This document shows positions 28,198 to 43,545 of a DNA stretch of 64,000 nt, piece by piece. Each line of letters starts with the position of its first letter. Position 1 is the stretch's first letter. Under the pieces are notes generated by a model. That model had not been told where the DNA came from, ran no database searches, and saw only the letters and a list, made by a program, of their open reading frames with translations. A program made the position numbers and the translations under genes. Source of the DNA: Formosimonas limnophila (GTDB taxonomy: Bacteria; Pseudomonadota; Gammaproteobacteria; Burkholderiales; Burkholderiaceae); NCBI RefSeq assembly GCF_014652675.1, contig NZ_BMZG01000007.1, positions 1 through 64,000 on the forward strand. Reading direction: 5' to 3'.

Positions 28198-29031
28198 TTA
28201 AACACCGCGTAGTAGTTCGTTGATGCTGGTTTTGCTGCGGGTTTGGGCATCGACTTTTTTAACGATGACGGCGCAGTATAGGCTGTATGTGCCATCTTTC
28301 GAGGGCAGATTGCCAGAGACGACGACGGAGCCAGCGGGGATACGGCCGTAGGTGATTTCACCTGTTTCGCGGTCGAGGATTTTGGTGGATTGGCCGATAT
28401 AGACGCCCATAGAGATGACGGAGTTGTCTTCGACAATGACGCCTTCGACGACTTCTGAGCGTGCGCCGATGAAGCAGTTGTCACCGATGATGGTGGGGTT
28501 TGCTTGCATGGGTTCGAGCACGCCGCCGATGCCGACGCCACCGGAGAGATGAACGTTTTTACCGATTTGAGCACATGAGCCGACAGTCGCCCATGTGTCA
28601 ATCATTGCGCCTTCATCGACATACGCGCCGATATTCACATATGAGGGCATGAGGACGACGTTTTTTGCGATGTATGAACCACGGCGTACCATGGCATTTG
28701 GCACGACGCGAAAGCCACCTGCGGCGAAGTCGGCCTCGGTGTAGTTAGCAAATTTTGAGGGCACTTTGTCGTAAAACTGGGTGTAGCCACCTGCGCTCAT
28801 GACGGCGTTTTCTTCGAGGCGGAATGACAGAAGCACGGCTTTTTTGACCCATTGGTTCACGTTCCATTCGCCTGCTGTGCCTTCGACTTTGTTCGCGACG
28901 CGTAGTGCGCCATTGTCGAGCTGAGCGATGACGTCAGCGACGGCGTTGCGCACGTCGGCAGGTGCGTTTTTTGGGGTGAATTCGGCGCGTTGCTCCCATG
29001 CGGCGTCAATGAATTGTTCGAGTTGGCTCAT
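28198..29031 (-). CDS. dapD: Tetrahydrodipicolinate N-succinyltransferase
   Basis: DapD succinylates tetrahydrodipicolinate in lysine and diaminopimelate synthesis. The left-handed beta-helix hexapeptide repeats are clear from about residue 108 to 230 (for example [40 protein letters not shown]). Length 277 is standard. A GGA sequence lies ahead of the ATG. It is followed downstream by the broken lipoprotein gene and the ArsC-like gene. Confidence 0.96.
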   Translation of the reverse strand: MSQLEQFIDAAWEQRAEFTPKNAPADVRNAVADVIAQLDNGALRVANKVEGTAGEWNVNQWVKKAVLLSFRLEENAVMSAGGYTQFYDKVPSKFANYTEADFAAGGFRVVPNAMVRRGSYIAKNVVLMPSYVNIGAYVDEGAMIDTWATVGSCAQIGKNVHLSGGVGIGGVLEPMQANPTIIGDNCFIGARSEVVEGVIVEDNSVISMGVYIGQSTKILDRETGEITYGRIPAGSVVVSGNLPSKDGTYSLYCAVIVKKVDAQTRSKTSINELLRGV

Positions 29032-29350
29032 GTTTTGTCCTTGGTTCGGTTGTGATCAATAAACCGACATTATAGTCGGATGTCGAGTGAAATGCTGTGT
29101 GGTGATATTGAAAAATTTTACAATTTTTAGTTGATTGGGGCTGTGATACACTTTGAGAATGACTCATGTACGAGTGAGTTGCTTTGTGATTTGTAGGCTA
29201 AGACTAAGCCTGTGAATATCACGTCAGGAAAAGGATATTAACTGTGCTAAAAATTCAGAATGCAAAACCAGTCTGTCTGAAGCGAGTGGTTGCGGTATGG
29301 GGCTCTGGTGGCTCTCAACTCTGGGGTGATGTAAATACTCCAAAATACTT
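29032..29350. other. Intergenic region between dapD and glpD
   Basis: About 320 bases between divergent genes. AT-rich near 29100-29135, with a GTG-started 36-codon frame at 29244 that overlaps the glpD start. No clear operator for a GlpR-type repressor could be recognised by eye. Confidence 0.45.

Positions 29351-29354
<4 letters not shown>
29244..29354 (+). other. Possible 36-residue small ORF overlapping the glpD start
   Basis: GTG 29244 follows AAGGA (29231-29235) at 8-nt spacing and opens a frame of 36 codons with sequence such as RVVAVWGSGGSQLWGDVN. Its TGA at 29352-29354 overlaps the ATG of glpD (ATGA), the arrangement seen in translational coupling. It could be a leader peptide that controls glpD translation. 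It has no recognised relatives and chance cannot be excluded. Confidence 0.35.
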
Positions 29355-32372
<3,018 letters not shown>

Positions 32373-32403
32373 GACGCATCATCTGAACGTTGACCACTAT
32401 AAA

Positions 32404-32431
32404 GCCCGTGTGCCACGGGCATTTTTATTTT
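32404..32431 (+). terminator. Terminator after glpK
   Basis: GCCCGTG (32404-32410), loop TGC, CACGGGC (32414-32420), followed by ATTTTTATTTT. Confidence 0.8.
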
Positions 32432-32440
32432 AGGAAATAT

Positions 32441-33325
32441 ATGAAGAAACAAACATTGGCACGTTGGGCATTGATTGAAGTGGCCGTATTTTGGGGGCTT
32501 AGTTGGTTTGGGTATCGTGGTTTGCACCAAATGGGCATGAGCGGAATGAGTGCGGGTGTGGCGGCGTCTATTGCTGCGGCTGCGTTTGCTTTTATTCTGG
32601 GCTATCAATCATTGCGAACGGGTTCATGGAGAGTCGTGCCTTTATCTTTGTTGTTCTTGATGATGGCGGGTTCTGCAATCAGCAGCTTGGGGTTCACGTG
32701 GGGCATGGTGCATGGTGAGGTGATGCGGGTGATGTTGTTATTTTATCTGATGCCTGTCTGGTCGAGCATTATGGCCCATTTTATTTTGAAAGAGCGAACC
32801 AATTGGGCGGGTTGGCTGGGTGTATCGGTTGGTTTGATTGGTGCGGCATTGATGTTGTATGACCCTGAGTTGGGTGCGCCTTTTCCAAAATCTTCTGCAG
32901 AGTGGGCGGGCTTGGTGGCGGGTTTGGGCTCTGCTGTTTTGAATATTTCTGTGCGAAAAACGCCGCAAATGGCTCAGGATTCACGAGCGTTCTTTTTGAG
33001 CTTGGGCGGGGTGATTTTGGGATTGGCGTGGTTGCCGTTTGAAGAAGGCCCGCATTTGCCAAGGGTTGAGGTTTTTGGTTGGGCTGTTTTACTGGTGCTG
33101 CTCATGGGTGGCTTGCTGTTGTTCACGAATCGAATGTACCAGTTTGGCATGAAATATTTAAGCACGCATCAGGCGGTGGTGATCTTTCCCTTCGAGTTGG
33201 TGGTTGGTGCCGTATCGAGCTGGTTGTTGGCCAATGAAGTCATGACGACTCGAGCTTGGTTGGGAGGGCTTTTGATTATTGGTGCAGGGTTGATTTCGAG
33301 TTGGTGGGGTGAAAATGAGCACTAA
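32441..33325 (+). CDS. DMT-superfamily (EamA-type) transporter
   Basis: A 294-residue membrane protein with about ten hydrophobic segments and two EamA-like halves (first half ends near GLIGAALMLYDPE, second begins near WAGLVAGLGSAVLNI). Such proteins export metabolites or amino acids across the inner membrane. I choose ATG 32441 because AGGAA lies 9 nt before it; the frame reaches back to 32390, but that part lies in the terminator. The substrate is unknown. Confidence 0.85.
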   Translation: MKKQTLARWALIEVAVFWGLSWFGYRGLHQMGMSGMSAGVAASIAAAAFAFILGYQSLRTGSWRVVPLSLLFLMMAGSAISSLGFTWGMVHGEVMRVMLLFYLMPVWSSIMAHFILKERTNWAGWLGVSVGLIGAALMLYDPELGAPFPKSSAEWAGLVAGLGSAVLNISVRKTPQMAQDSRAFFLSLGGVILGLAWLPFEEGPHLPRVEVFGWAVLLVLLMGGLLLFTNRMYQFGMKYLSTHQAVVIFPFELVVGAVSSWLLANEVMTTRAWLGGLLIIGAGLISSWWGENEH

Positions 33326-33411
33326 CCATCTAACATGTTGATTTGTTTGAAAAATACAAAAGAATGCCTGAGCGAAAAATACCCGCAATTTACCTAAAAT
33401 AAGGTTAAAAA

Positions 33412-33420
33412 TGGTATGAT
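33412..33420 (+). promoter_or_regulatory. Candidate extended -10 promoter for smc
   Basis: TGGTATGAT matches an extended -10 (TGnTATAAT-like) element about 90 nt before the smc start; no -35 is evident. Confidence 0.4.
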
Positions 33421-33432
33421 GACGCCTCATAT

Positions 33433-33458
33433 ACCGCGCCAAATCGCGGTTTTATTTT
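33433..33458 (+). terminator. Hairpin with T run in the smc leader
   Basis: ACCGCG, loop CCAAAT, CGCGGT, then TTTATTTT. It lies between the candidate promoter and the smc start, so it may act as an attenuator rather than end the upstream gene. Confidence 0.5.
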
Positions 33459-33509
33459 GTCAGTCGTTGGTTTTTTCAGCCAATGAATCAATACTAAAAA
33501 AGGTGTGCC

Positions 33510-36500
33510 GTGCGTTTGACTCAAATTAAATTGGCTGGTTTTAAATCCTTCGTTGACCCTGTGAGTTTTCACGTGCCTGGGCAACTGGTGGGTGTGGTTG
33601 GCCCAAATGGTTGCGGCAAGTCAAACATCATGGATGCGACACGCTGGGTGCTGGGCGAATCAAAGGCTTCGGAACTGCGTGGTGAGTCGATGCACGATGT
33701 GATTTTTAATGGCTCGGGCAATCGAAAGCCCGCTGCACGTGCATCGGTTGAGCTGGTGTTTGATAACAACGACAGCCGTGTGGCGGGTCAGTGGAGTCAG
33801 TATGCTGAAATCGCTGTCAAGCGTGTGCTGACCCGTGACGGCGGTTCGAGTTACTACATCAATAACCAACAAGTTCGCCGCCGTGACGTGCAAGACATCT
33901 TTATGGGTACAGGTTTGGGGCCGCGTGCTTATGCGATTATCGGGCAAGGCATGATTGCTCGTATTATTGAGGCGAAACCTGAAGAATTGCGTGTGTTTCT
34001 TGAGGAAGCTGCTGGTGTTTCGAAATACAAAGAGCGTCGTCGAGAAACGGAAAATCGCTTGCATGACACACGAGAGAATTTAACTCGCGTTGAGGATATT
34101 TTGCGCGAATTGAATTCTCATGTCGAACGCCTACAAATACAGGCGACAGTGGCTCAAGAGTATCGTGAGCTACAAAACGCTGCGCAAGATAAGTTGCATT
34201 TCTTGTGGTTGCTGCGTTATGACGAGGCTCAAGCTGAACAAAATAAAATTGCGACACAAATATCCGCTGCGACCAATGAGCTTGAAGGGCATATTGCGAA
34301 CCTACGTCATGCCGAAGCAGAGTTAGAAGTTCAACGTGCACGTCATTATGAGCTATCAGATGCGGTTCATGCGGCGCAAGGCAGTTTGTACGAGGCCAAT
34401 ACCGAAGTGAGTCGCTTTGAAGCTGAAATCAAATACATCACCGAGGGCCGTGCCCGTGTGCAAGCGCAGATGGAGCAAATCAAAGCGCAGTTGTCTCAGT
34501 GGCAAAACCGTCAATCAGAGTTAGAAGATGAAGCTCATAACGCAGTAACGGAGCGTGAGTTAGCCGAACAAGAGCACGCAGCACAAGCTGAGCAACTGAC
34601 CATGGACTCTGAGGAAGTGCCAGAGTTAGAAGCTCGCCACCGTGACGCATTGACGGCCATGCAGAGCGCCCATGCACAGTACGTGCAAGTCGAACAAAAA
34701 GTCGCACGCGCAGCTGATGATCAGCGCAATGCGGACCGACAAATCAATTTGCTCATTCAGCGTCGCGAACGCCTACAGCTTGAAAAAGTTGCACCTGGTC
34801 AAGCTGATGCCCGTGAGCTGATGGAGTTGGAGCATCAGCTCAATGATGCGACATATCGTCAAGAAGAAGCGCAAGCCAAACTACTCGACGTTGACGAGCG
34901 ACTACCGCAGGCTCAAGATGAACTGGGCTCAGCTCGAGAGTTGGCCCAAAAAGAACAGCAGCGCATTGCCCAGCTCAACGCTCGTTTAGAAGCCTTGACC
35001 CAGTTGCAAGAAAAGGTTCAAGCTCAAGGTCAACTCACGCCGTGGTTGGAAAAGCACAATCTGGCGACGCGTCAACGACTTTGGCAAAAGGTGCATATCG
35101 AATCAGGTTGGGAAAGTGCGTTGGAAGCCGTATTGGCCGACCGCATGGGCGCGCTAGAGTTGAGTCGCATGGATTGGGCAAAGAACTTCTTTAATGATGC
35201 ACCGCCTGCCAAATTGAGCTTTTATGCCAATGAAGTGAACAGCGTACCCGCAGATATTTCAGGCCTCACCCCCATGATGCGCATGGTTAAAACCCATGAC
35301 GCCACGCTGCAAAGCTTGTTACCACAATGGCTGCATCAGGTTTATGTTGCGCCAACTCTGGATGAAGCGTATCAACTGCGCGAACAACTGCCTGTAGGTG
35401 GCGTGATTGTGACGCGTGATGGGCATCAGTTAAGCAAAAATGCCCTGCGTTTTTATGTCGCAGAGAGCGAGCAAGCAGGTATGCTCGCTCGAGCGCAAGA
35501 AATCGAAAATATCCAAACGCAGCTGCGTGCACAAGACTTGCTCACCGATGAAGCACAAGGTGAGTTGGCTCGTTTACAATCAAAAGTGGATCAGCTCAAT
35601 CAGCAGCAAGCTCAAGCGCGTGCACAAGCTCAAAGCTGCACAAATTTGGTACATGATTTGCAAATGCAGACTCAGAAAGTCAAGCTGGCCAGTGAACAGT
35701 TGATGGCACGTCATGCACAGATTGATGATGAGTTGGCCGAAATCTCACTGCAAGAAGAAGAGTTTCTCGCGCAAAAAATGACGGCGCAAGCCTTATTTGA
35801 TGAAGGTGACGCACATCTGGTTGAGCAGCAAGCTAAGCTTCAAAATGCCCAAGAAGCTTACAATCAGTTGGATGAACAACTGGCAAAAATGCGTGCGCAG
35901 CATCGTGAAGCAGAGCACCGTGTGCGTGATGCGCAGTATCGCGTGCAAACCTTGACTCAGCGTATCGCGGACATTGAATATAACCAGCAGTCGTGTGTTC
36001 AGCAACTTGAATTTTTGCAGACATCGCTTGAAGAGCAAGTGATGCTGCTGGAAGAGTTTGCGGATGTTTCTCATCACGAGGGTCTACAAGAGGCTTTGGC
36101 TTTGCGTGTTGCCCGTGAGGAGGCACTCGCGCAAGCTCGTGCTGCCGCTGATGCCCTGACGCACGAGTTGCGAATGGCTGATGAGGCACGTCTGACTTTG
36201 GAGCGTGGTATTGAACCTTTACGTGAAGCCATCACACAGCTGCAACTCAAAGAGCAAGCGGCGCGACTCAATCAAGAGCAATACGCTGAGCAACTCTCCG
36301 AAGCTGAAGTAGACAAAGATGCTTTGCGTGTTCGTCTCGAAGAGGTACTCAAAGACGGCACGCGCGCCAGTGCGCTGCAAGCCGAGATTACAAGATTAAA
36401 CAATCAGATTAATGCGCTCGGCCCTGTGAATTTGGCTGCGTTGGATGAGCTCAAAGCAGCCGAAGAGCGTCAAGGCTTTCTCAATGCACAGACCGCGGAT

Positions 36501-37031
36501 TTGGTTGAGGCGATGACAACATTAGAAGACGCCATCAACAAGATTGATAAAGAATCGCGCGATTTGTTGCAAGGTACTTTTGACACCGTGAATAAAAACT
36601 TTGGTGAGTTGTTCCCCGAGTTGTTTGGCGGCGGTGAGGCAAAGTTGATTATGACGGGTGAAGAAATTCTTGATTCAGGCTTGCAAGTGATGGCACAGCC
36701 ACCAGGTAAGCGTAATTCGACGATTCATTTGTTGTCAGGTGGTGAGAAAGCATTGACGGCGATTGCTCTGGTTTTTGCCTTATTCCGTTTGAATCCTGCG
36801 CCATTCTGTTTGCTCGATGAGGTTGATGCGCCGCTTGATGATGCCAATACCGAACGATTTGCCAACCTTGTGAAAAAAATGTCAGAGTACACACAGTTTT
36901 TGTTTATTTCTCACAACAAAATCGCGATGGAAATGGCACAACAACTCATCGGTGTGACCATGCAAGAGCAGGGCGTCTCGCGTGTGGTGGCCGTTGATAT
37001 GGAGTCTGCGTTGGAGATGGCTGGCTTGTAA
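33510..37031 (+). CDS. smc: Chromosome segregation protein SMC
   Basis: The 1173-residue condensin ATPase that compacts and segregates the chromosome with ScpA and ScpB. The N-terminal Walker A is GPNGCGKSNIMD (about residues 32-43); two long coiled coils, rich in Gln, Glu, Ala and Leu, flank a hinge around residues 510-650; the C-terminal ABC signature is LLSGGEKALTA and Walker B is PFCLLDEVDAPLDD. The start is a GTG at 33510 with AAAAAGGTG before it. The gene order smc-zipA-ligA is characteristic of betaproteobacteria. Confidence 0.97.
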   Translation: MRLTQIKLAGFKSFVDPVSFHVPGQLVGVVGPNGCGKSNIMDATRWVLGESKASELRGESMHDVIFNGSGNRKPAARASVELVFDNNDSRVAGQWSQYAEIAVKRVLTRDGGSSYYINNQQVRRRDVQDIFMGTGLGPRAYAIIGQGMIARIIEAKPEELRVFLEEAAGVSKYKERRRETENRLHDTRENLTRVEDILRELNSHVERLQIQATVAQEYRELQNAAQDKLHFLWLLRYDEAQAEQNKIATQISAATNELEGHIANLRHAEAELEVQRARHYELSDAVHAAQGSLYEANTEVSRFEAEIKYITEGRARVQAQMEQIKAQLSQWQNRQSELEDEAHNAVTERELAEQEHAAQAEQLTMDSEEVPELEARHRDALTAMQSAHAQYVQVEQKVARAADDQRNADRQINLLIQRRERLQLEKVAPGQADARELMELEHQLNDATYRQEEAQAKLLDVDERLPQAQDELGSARELAQKEQQRIAQLNARLEALTQLQEKVQAQGQLTPWLEKHNLATRQRLWQKVHIESGWESALEAVLADRMGALELSRMDWAKNFFNDAPPAKLSFYANEVNSVPADISGLTPMMRMVKTHDATLQSLLPQWLHQVYVAPTLDEAYQLREQLPVGGVIVTRDGHQLSKNALRFYVAESEQAGMLARAQEIENIQTQLRAQDLLTDEAQGELARLQSKVDQLNQQQAQARAQAQSCTNLVHDLQMQTQKVKLASEQLMARHAQIDDELAEISLQEEEFLAQKMTAQALFDEGDAHLVEQQAKLQNAQEAYNQLDEQLAKMRAQHREAEHRVRDAQYRVQTLTQRIADIEYNQQSCVQQLEFLQTSLEEQVMLLEEFADVSHHEGLQEALALRVAREEALAQARAAADALTHELRMADEARLTLERGIEPLREAITQLQLKEQAARLNQEQYAEQLSEAEVDKDALRVRLEEVLKDGTRASALQAEITRLNNQINALGPVNLAALDELKAAEERQGFLNAQTADLVEAMTTLEDAINKIDKESRDLLQGTFDTVNKNFGELFPELFGGGEAKLIMTGEEILDSGLQVMAQPPGKRNSTIHLLSGGEKALTAIALVFALFRLNPAPFCLLDEVDAPLDDANTERFANLVKKMSEYTQFLFISHNKIAMEMAQQLIGVTMQEQGVSRVVAVDMESALEMAGL

Positions 37032-37131
37032 CCGTCATCTGAAAATTAAGCGGTACTGAAGCTTTCTTCACAGGCCTTGGACATGCAAAAAAATAAAATG
37101 ATTTATGGACGCAATATTTTGAGAGCAATAC

Positions 37132-38670
37132 ATGAGTGAGTTTGAATTATCGACTTTGGTGGTGTTGGCGTTATTGTTGGTTGGGTTAGCCACCTATAGT
37201 TATTGGCAAATTGCCCGCGCAGGTCGGCGTCAACGAGCGCAGCAAGCTGCCCTACGAGTGACTTATGACGATGAGGTCTCGTTGCATGACGAGCATTACA
37301 GTGAACCATCTTTATTACCTCTGGTTGAAACAGAGCCAACGGCGCGAGACGTTGAGGTCTCTGTCCCTGCTGCCTCCGCTTCCCCTTTGAGTAAAGCAGC
37401 CAACGATTATGCGGCTGTCTCTTACGTGCCCGTTCACCACTCGATTACCGTGGCTGCCCCAGTGAGTGCACATCCTCCCGTGGTTGTGCACACGGGCGAA
37501 CCGTTGAGTAATGTGCACTATCATTTGGCTGATGAAGTCTCAGAGCCTTTGACTCATAAAGCGGTTGATGAAGGCGTTCACGAGACAGTGCATGAGGTGG
37601 TGTTTCATTCAGAACCCGTGGCGGACACGCCTGTTGACTTGTTCGAGCCGTCTACGCCTCAAGCTGTGCTTAATTCTTCTGAGGCTGAGTACAGTCAAAA
37701 ATCTATTGATTCGCCTGAATCAGTGGTGCACTATGCCCCTCAAGACTTTCGTGAACAGGCTAGTTTGGCCGTTTTTGAACCATTGATTCGTTTTTCAACA
37801 TGGGTGCAAACGACATACCCATCGGCCATCCATGCACTTGATGGCGTGATTGACTTGGTCGTGCCGCAACCCAAACATGCTCAGGATATTGAAAAAGCGT
37901 TATACGATTTGAGCTTAGATACCGATTTGCCGTTGCGGCTATATGGGCGTCGATCAGGTTCAATGGACGCTGTACCAAATTGGCAGTCATTGGAGCCGAG
38001 TGTCTTGTACAGCGGTTTGCGATTGACTCTCCAGCTCGCCAATCGTGATGAGTATGCGCAGCCACACTTGATTCAAGATTGGTTTTTGTTGGCGCAGCGT
38101 CTGGCCAAACGCTTGGTCGCGCAGGTGCAAGCGATGCCTGATCCTGCTGCATTGGGCAGCTATGCCATGTATTTACACGATTTGTCTAAGCGATTGAGTG
38201 CCCCATTGATGATTCAATTGCACAAAAAGCAAGGTCTGTGGCCTGCTTATGAAGTGCATCAGCACATGACGCAACAAGGTTTGACACTGGGTGAGCATGG
38301 GCAATATGTTGCTCGCGCGGATGATGGACGCACGATTTATCAGGTGGGCAATGATTTGGGTAATCCCCGGGCGCAGGATTTTTTTCGCGACCAGTTACCG
38401 ACCATGCATGCACACACGTTGTCTTTTTGTTTGGATGTATCACGCGTATCCGCTGAGTATCTACCAATGATGCGGATGTGCCATGATGCGCAGCAGATGG
38501 CATTATCACTTGATGCGCAGTGGCTCAATGGGCAGGGTGAAGAGATTTTGTCTGAAGCGTTGTTGGCACATGCGGAAGTGCATGTGCCTGCTTATTTGGC
38601 TCAGTTAGAGCAAATCGGCGTGCCTGCTGGTTCTGTTACCATGCGTCGATTACTCTCCACTCGTTCGTGA
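37132..38670 (+). CDS. zipA: Cell division protein ZipA-like
   Basis: A 512-residue protein with an N-terminal membrane anchor (LSTLVVLALLLVGLATYSYW, about residues 6-25), a basic stretch after it, a long low-complexity linker rich in Glu, Pro, Val and His, and a C-terminal domain of about 200 residues that corresponds to the FtsZ-binding domain. The sequence of ZipA is poorly conserved; the call rests on the architecture and on the position between smc and ligA. It would anchor FtsZ filaments at the division site. Confidence 0.8.
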   Translation: MSEFELSTLVVLALLLVGLATYSYWQIARAGRRQRAQQAALRVTYDDEVSLHDEHYSEPSLLPLVETEPTARDVEVSVPAASASPLSKAANDYAAVSYVPVHHSITVAAPVSAHPPVVVHTGEPLSNVHYHLADEVSEPLTHKAVDEGVHETVHEVVFHSEPVADTPVDLFEPSTPQAVLNSSEAEYSQKSIDSPESVVHYAPQDFREQASLAVFEPLIRFSTWVQTTYPSAIHALDGVIDLVVPQPKHAQDIEKALYDLSLDTDLPLRLYGRRSGSMDAVPNWQSLEPSVLYSGLRLTLQLANRDEYAQPHLIQDWFLLAQRLAKRLVAQVQAMPDPAALGSYAMYLHDLSKRLSAPLMIQLHKKQGLWPAYEVHQHMTQQGLTLGEHGQYVARADDGRTIYQVGNDLGNPRAQDFFRDQLPTMHAHTLSFCLDVSRVSAEYLPMMRMCHDAQQMALSLDAQWLNGQGEEILSEALLAHAEVHVPAYLAQLEQIGVPAGSVTMRRLLSTRS

Positions 38671-40764
<2,094 letters not shown>

Positions 40765-40780
40765 ATTTTTGGAGAAGCCT

Positions 40781-41524
40781 ATGTTGGGCATTATTGCAGG
40801 CAGTGGGTTACAACGCTTGACTCACTTGACCAATGTTCGTCGTGAGATTGTGCGAACGCCGTTTGGTGAGGCATCGTGTGCGTTGACCATTGGTCAAATG
40901 GGCGATGTTGATGTGGTCTTTGTGAATCGCCACGGCTATGGTCATACCTTGGCGCCTCATCAAATTAACTACCGAGCGAATGTCTGGGCGTTGCAAAAAA
41001 TCGGTGTTAACACGGTGTGTGCGATTGGCAGTACGGGGAGTTTGCAGGTCAATATCACTCCTGGTCGGTTGATTTTACCGCACGATGCGATTGACTACAC
41101 CAGCGGTCGCGATGGTACGTATTACGAAGGCCCTGATCAGCCGATTGTTTATACTGATGTTGCTGAACCATTTTCGGCCAATGTGCGTCAATCGCTCATA
41201 CAAGCGGCAAATCAAGTGGATGAAACACTTCTCACTGAAGCAGTATATGGTTGCACGAATGGCCCACGTCTTGAGACGTGTGCTGAAGTGCGACGAATGG
41301 TCAATGATGGTGCTGATGTGGTTGGTATGACGCTCATGCAAGAAGCCGTCCTCGCTCGTGAGCTGGGTTTGCCTTATGCTGCATTGACGGTTTGCACCAA
41401 TTATGCAGCAGGTATCGCTAGCAAGGCTGCGAATGATTTGCAGCAATGGCGAATGTTGCGTGAACAAAGTTTGGTGCGGGTGGAAAATATTTTGCTGGAG
41501 TGGGTACGAGTGGTGACTTCGTGA
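40781..41524 (+). CDS. S-methyl-5'-thioinosine / methylthioadenosine phosphorylase family
   Basis: A 247-residue nucleoside phosphorylase of the MTAP/PNP class. Strongly conserved pieces are NRHGYGHTLAPHQINYRAN, PHDAIDYTSGRDGTYYEG, CTNGPRLETCAEV and DVVGMTLMQEAVLARELGLPYA. The IDYTSGR and GPRLETxAE motifs match the bacterial methylthioinosine phosphorylase of Pseudomonas more closely than human MTAP. It would recycle methylthio-nucleosides from polyamine synthesis and quorum-signal synthesis. The frame begins at TTG 40769, but GGAGAA before ATG 40781 decides the start. Confidence 0.85.
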   Translation: MLGIIAGSGLQRLTHLTNVRREIVRTPFGEASCALTIGQMGDVDVVFVNRHGYGHTLAPHQINYRANVWALQKIGVNTVCAIGSTGSLQVNITPGRLILPHDAIDYTSGRDGTYYEGPDQPIVYTDVAEPFSANVRQSLIQAANQVDETLLTEAVYGCTNGPRLETCAEVRRMVNDGADVVGMTLMQEAVLARELGLPYAALTVCTNYAAGIASKAANDLQQWRMLREQSLVRVENILLEWVRVVTS

Positions 41525-41533
41525 ATCTGTGAT

Positions 41534-41567
41534 AAAAAATCCCGCTGGTGACAGCGGGATTTTTTAT
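41534..41567 (+). terminator. Terminator after the phosphorylase gene
   Basis: AAAAAATCCCGCTG, loop GTGA, CAGCGGGATTTTTT: a perfect stem with a T run; the A run before it makes it work on both strands. Confidence 0.92.
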
Positions 41568-41727
41568 GAGGTTTGCATAAACGACTTGGATGGATTTTAG
41601 TCGATTGACCCAATGGCCTCATGTTATAAGGCAGAATTTATTTCCTTTTCCCAAGATTTCGTGTGACCCAGCTGCGCAAAGCCTCTCATTCTCATTTGCG
41701 ATTAACCATCAATCGCATGGTGAAAAC

Positions 41728-43545
41728 TCACAAATAACGCTCAGGCACAATGTGTCTGCCTATCCATTTTTGTAAGCATCGCCATAAGTTGCCTGATTCT
41801 CTGGTTCGGATGTGAGTTCTGAGGTTTTCGCTGCCAGCCTCTAATGAGCTGCTTTGCCATTCCGGTTTGCCATTTTTATTGAGTTTAACATGGTAGCTGT
41901 AGCGTGGGTCTGTGGCTGTGAGTAGGTCTTTGCGCAGTCTTTGCGCGAACTGAGATTGGCGGATGGTGAGGCCAAGCTCTGTGTTCCAAATCACGGAACG
42001 TGGGTCAATGTTCATGGAGGTGACGAAGCTCACTTGTCCATCGATGATGGCTGCTTTGCTGTGTAGTGCAGCGCGAGAACCTTTCCAGCTGAAAATCGGA
42101 TGGCGCCACTGCGGGCTTTTGCCGGCGTTTGGGAAACCGCGCAACTCATACAGGTTAATGCCACCTTCGAGTAAGCGTTGGCGATATGGCTCATATGAAC
42201 CATTGACAAGTGGCACGTCGGTTGATTCGAGCGAGTTGGTGATGACGGTGACTTGACGGCCCTGCTTGACTAAGTCGATGAGTAGATTGGTAAACTCTGT
42301 ACCTGGCACGAAGTAGGGGCTGACGAGTATCAATTCTTTTTGTGTTCGTGTGATTTCATTAACCAATGCATTGAACACAGGGGTGTCGGTATGACTGCTT
42401 GTCTGGTTTGGTAGAGCCAATTGCGTGCTGATTGGCTTATGGTTGATTTTGTCGTCAGCATCGCTGACGAATTCGACTTGCCCCCAAAGCATGTTGGGCA
42501 GGACATCGGGTAGGATATGGCTTTCTGCTTGTATCAAGGCAGTGAGGTAGGGGTGATGCTGAACCCGTTCTTTTTTGGTGAGTTTGTTGGTTTTGAGGAT
42601 GAGGTTTTTGAGCGCATTTTGAGATAACTCGGTCGGACCTTTTGCAAACTGACTGATGGGTAGGGTATTGCTCGATTGCCAATAGTCGTTAAACATCTGC
42701 TTCATCGGTTCAATTACTTGCCCACTGAGCAGCACATCCAAGTCAGAGAAGTTATCGTGCTCACTGGCATTGAAATAGCGATCCCCCAAGTTGCGTCCAC
42801 CCGTGATACCGAGCACGCCATCCGCCAACCACAGTTTGTTGTGCATGCGTCGGTGCATTGTCGGCAAATGACCTACAAACATCAAGGCTCGCGTGATTCG
42901 CGTGCCGCGCCAACGACGAATGGGGTTAAACACGCGAACTTCGATATTGGCATGGGCGTTGAGTAAGCTCATTTCTTGGTCGCGCCCCAATGTCTCCATA
43001 TCGTCCAGCAAAATGCGAATGCGCACCCCACGATTCGCAGCAAACACCAATTCACGAATCAAAATCCGCGTACTTAAACCTCGTTGCAGGCTGTAGTATT
43101 GTAAATCCAGTGTTTTTTGTGCATTTTTAATCAATGCATTGCGCACGGCAAACGCCTCGACTCCATCAACCAGTGGGTAAACACCGGATGCTGAGGCATC
43201 ATCTTGTTCATCCGACAGATTCGCCGTGGCTGTGACTAAATCATATTTTGAAGGGGTTGTCTTTTTCACTGGATTGGGTGTCGATTGGGTTGAGGCATCA
43301 TCAGTACGTTTATATGCGGTAGATTCTACTTCGTCTTCACAGATTGGGGTGGTCTCTTTGCTCAGTTTCTCAATTTGAGGCATGGACGCTTTACCACGCT
43401 GCTGTGCGAGTCGAGTCATCACGGCAAGGGCAGTGTCTGTGGTGTCAATTTCGGGACTTTTTTCGGCGGTTGAGATGCTGGTTAGCGGCACATTGGCACA
43501 GGCCGCTAACAGACCGCTGAGTAAAGCGACACACCACCTCTTCAC
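41728..43545 (-). CDS. Phospholipase D / cardiolipin synthase-like lipoprotein
   Basis: A PLD-superfamily protein of about 605 residues. A lipobox (LLSGLLAACANV) near the N-terminus indicates membrane anchoring. Two HKD motifs are visible: HNKLWLADGVLGITGGRN and HSKAAIIDGQVSFVTSMN. The frame is open to 43611, inside the aminotransferase gene, but a GTG at 43545 overlaps that gene's stop as GTGA and gives a proper signal sequence, so I choose it. Such proteins synthesise cardiolipin or cleave phospholipids; which one cannot be decided here. Confidence 0.85.
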   Translation of the reverse strand: MKRWCVALLSGLLAACANVPLTSISTAEKSPEIDTTDTALAVMTRLAQQRGKASMPQIEKLSKETTPICEDEVESTAYKRTDDASTQSTPNPVKKTTPSKYDLVTATANLSDEQDDASASGVYPLVDGVEAFAVRNALIKNAQKTLDLQYYSLQRGLSTRILIRELVFAANRGVRIRILLDDMETLGRDQEMSLLNAHANIEVRVFNPIRRWRGTRITRALMFVGHLPTMHRRMHNKLWLADGVLGITGGRNLGDRYFNASEHDNFSDLDVLLSGQVIEPMKQMFNDYWQSSNTLPISQFAKGPTELSQNALKNLILKTNKLTKKERVQHHPYLTALIQAESHILPDVLPNMLWGQVEFVSDADDKINHKPISTQLALPNQTSSHTDTPVFNALVNEITRTQKELILVSPYFVPGTEFTNLLIDLVKQGRQVTVITNSLESTDVPLVNGSYEPYRQRLLEGGINLYELRGFPNAGKSPQWRHPIFSWKGSRAALHSKAAIIDGQVSFVTSMNIDPRSVIWNTELGLTIRQSQFAQRLRKDLLTATDPRYSYHVKLNKNGKPEWQSSSLEAGSENLRTHIRTRESGNLWRCLQKWIGRHIVPERYL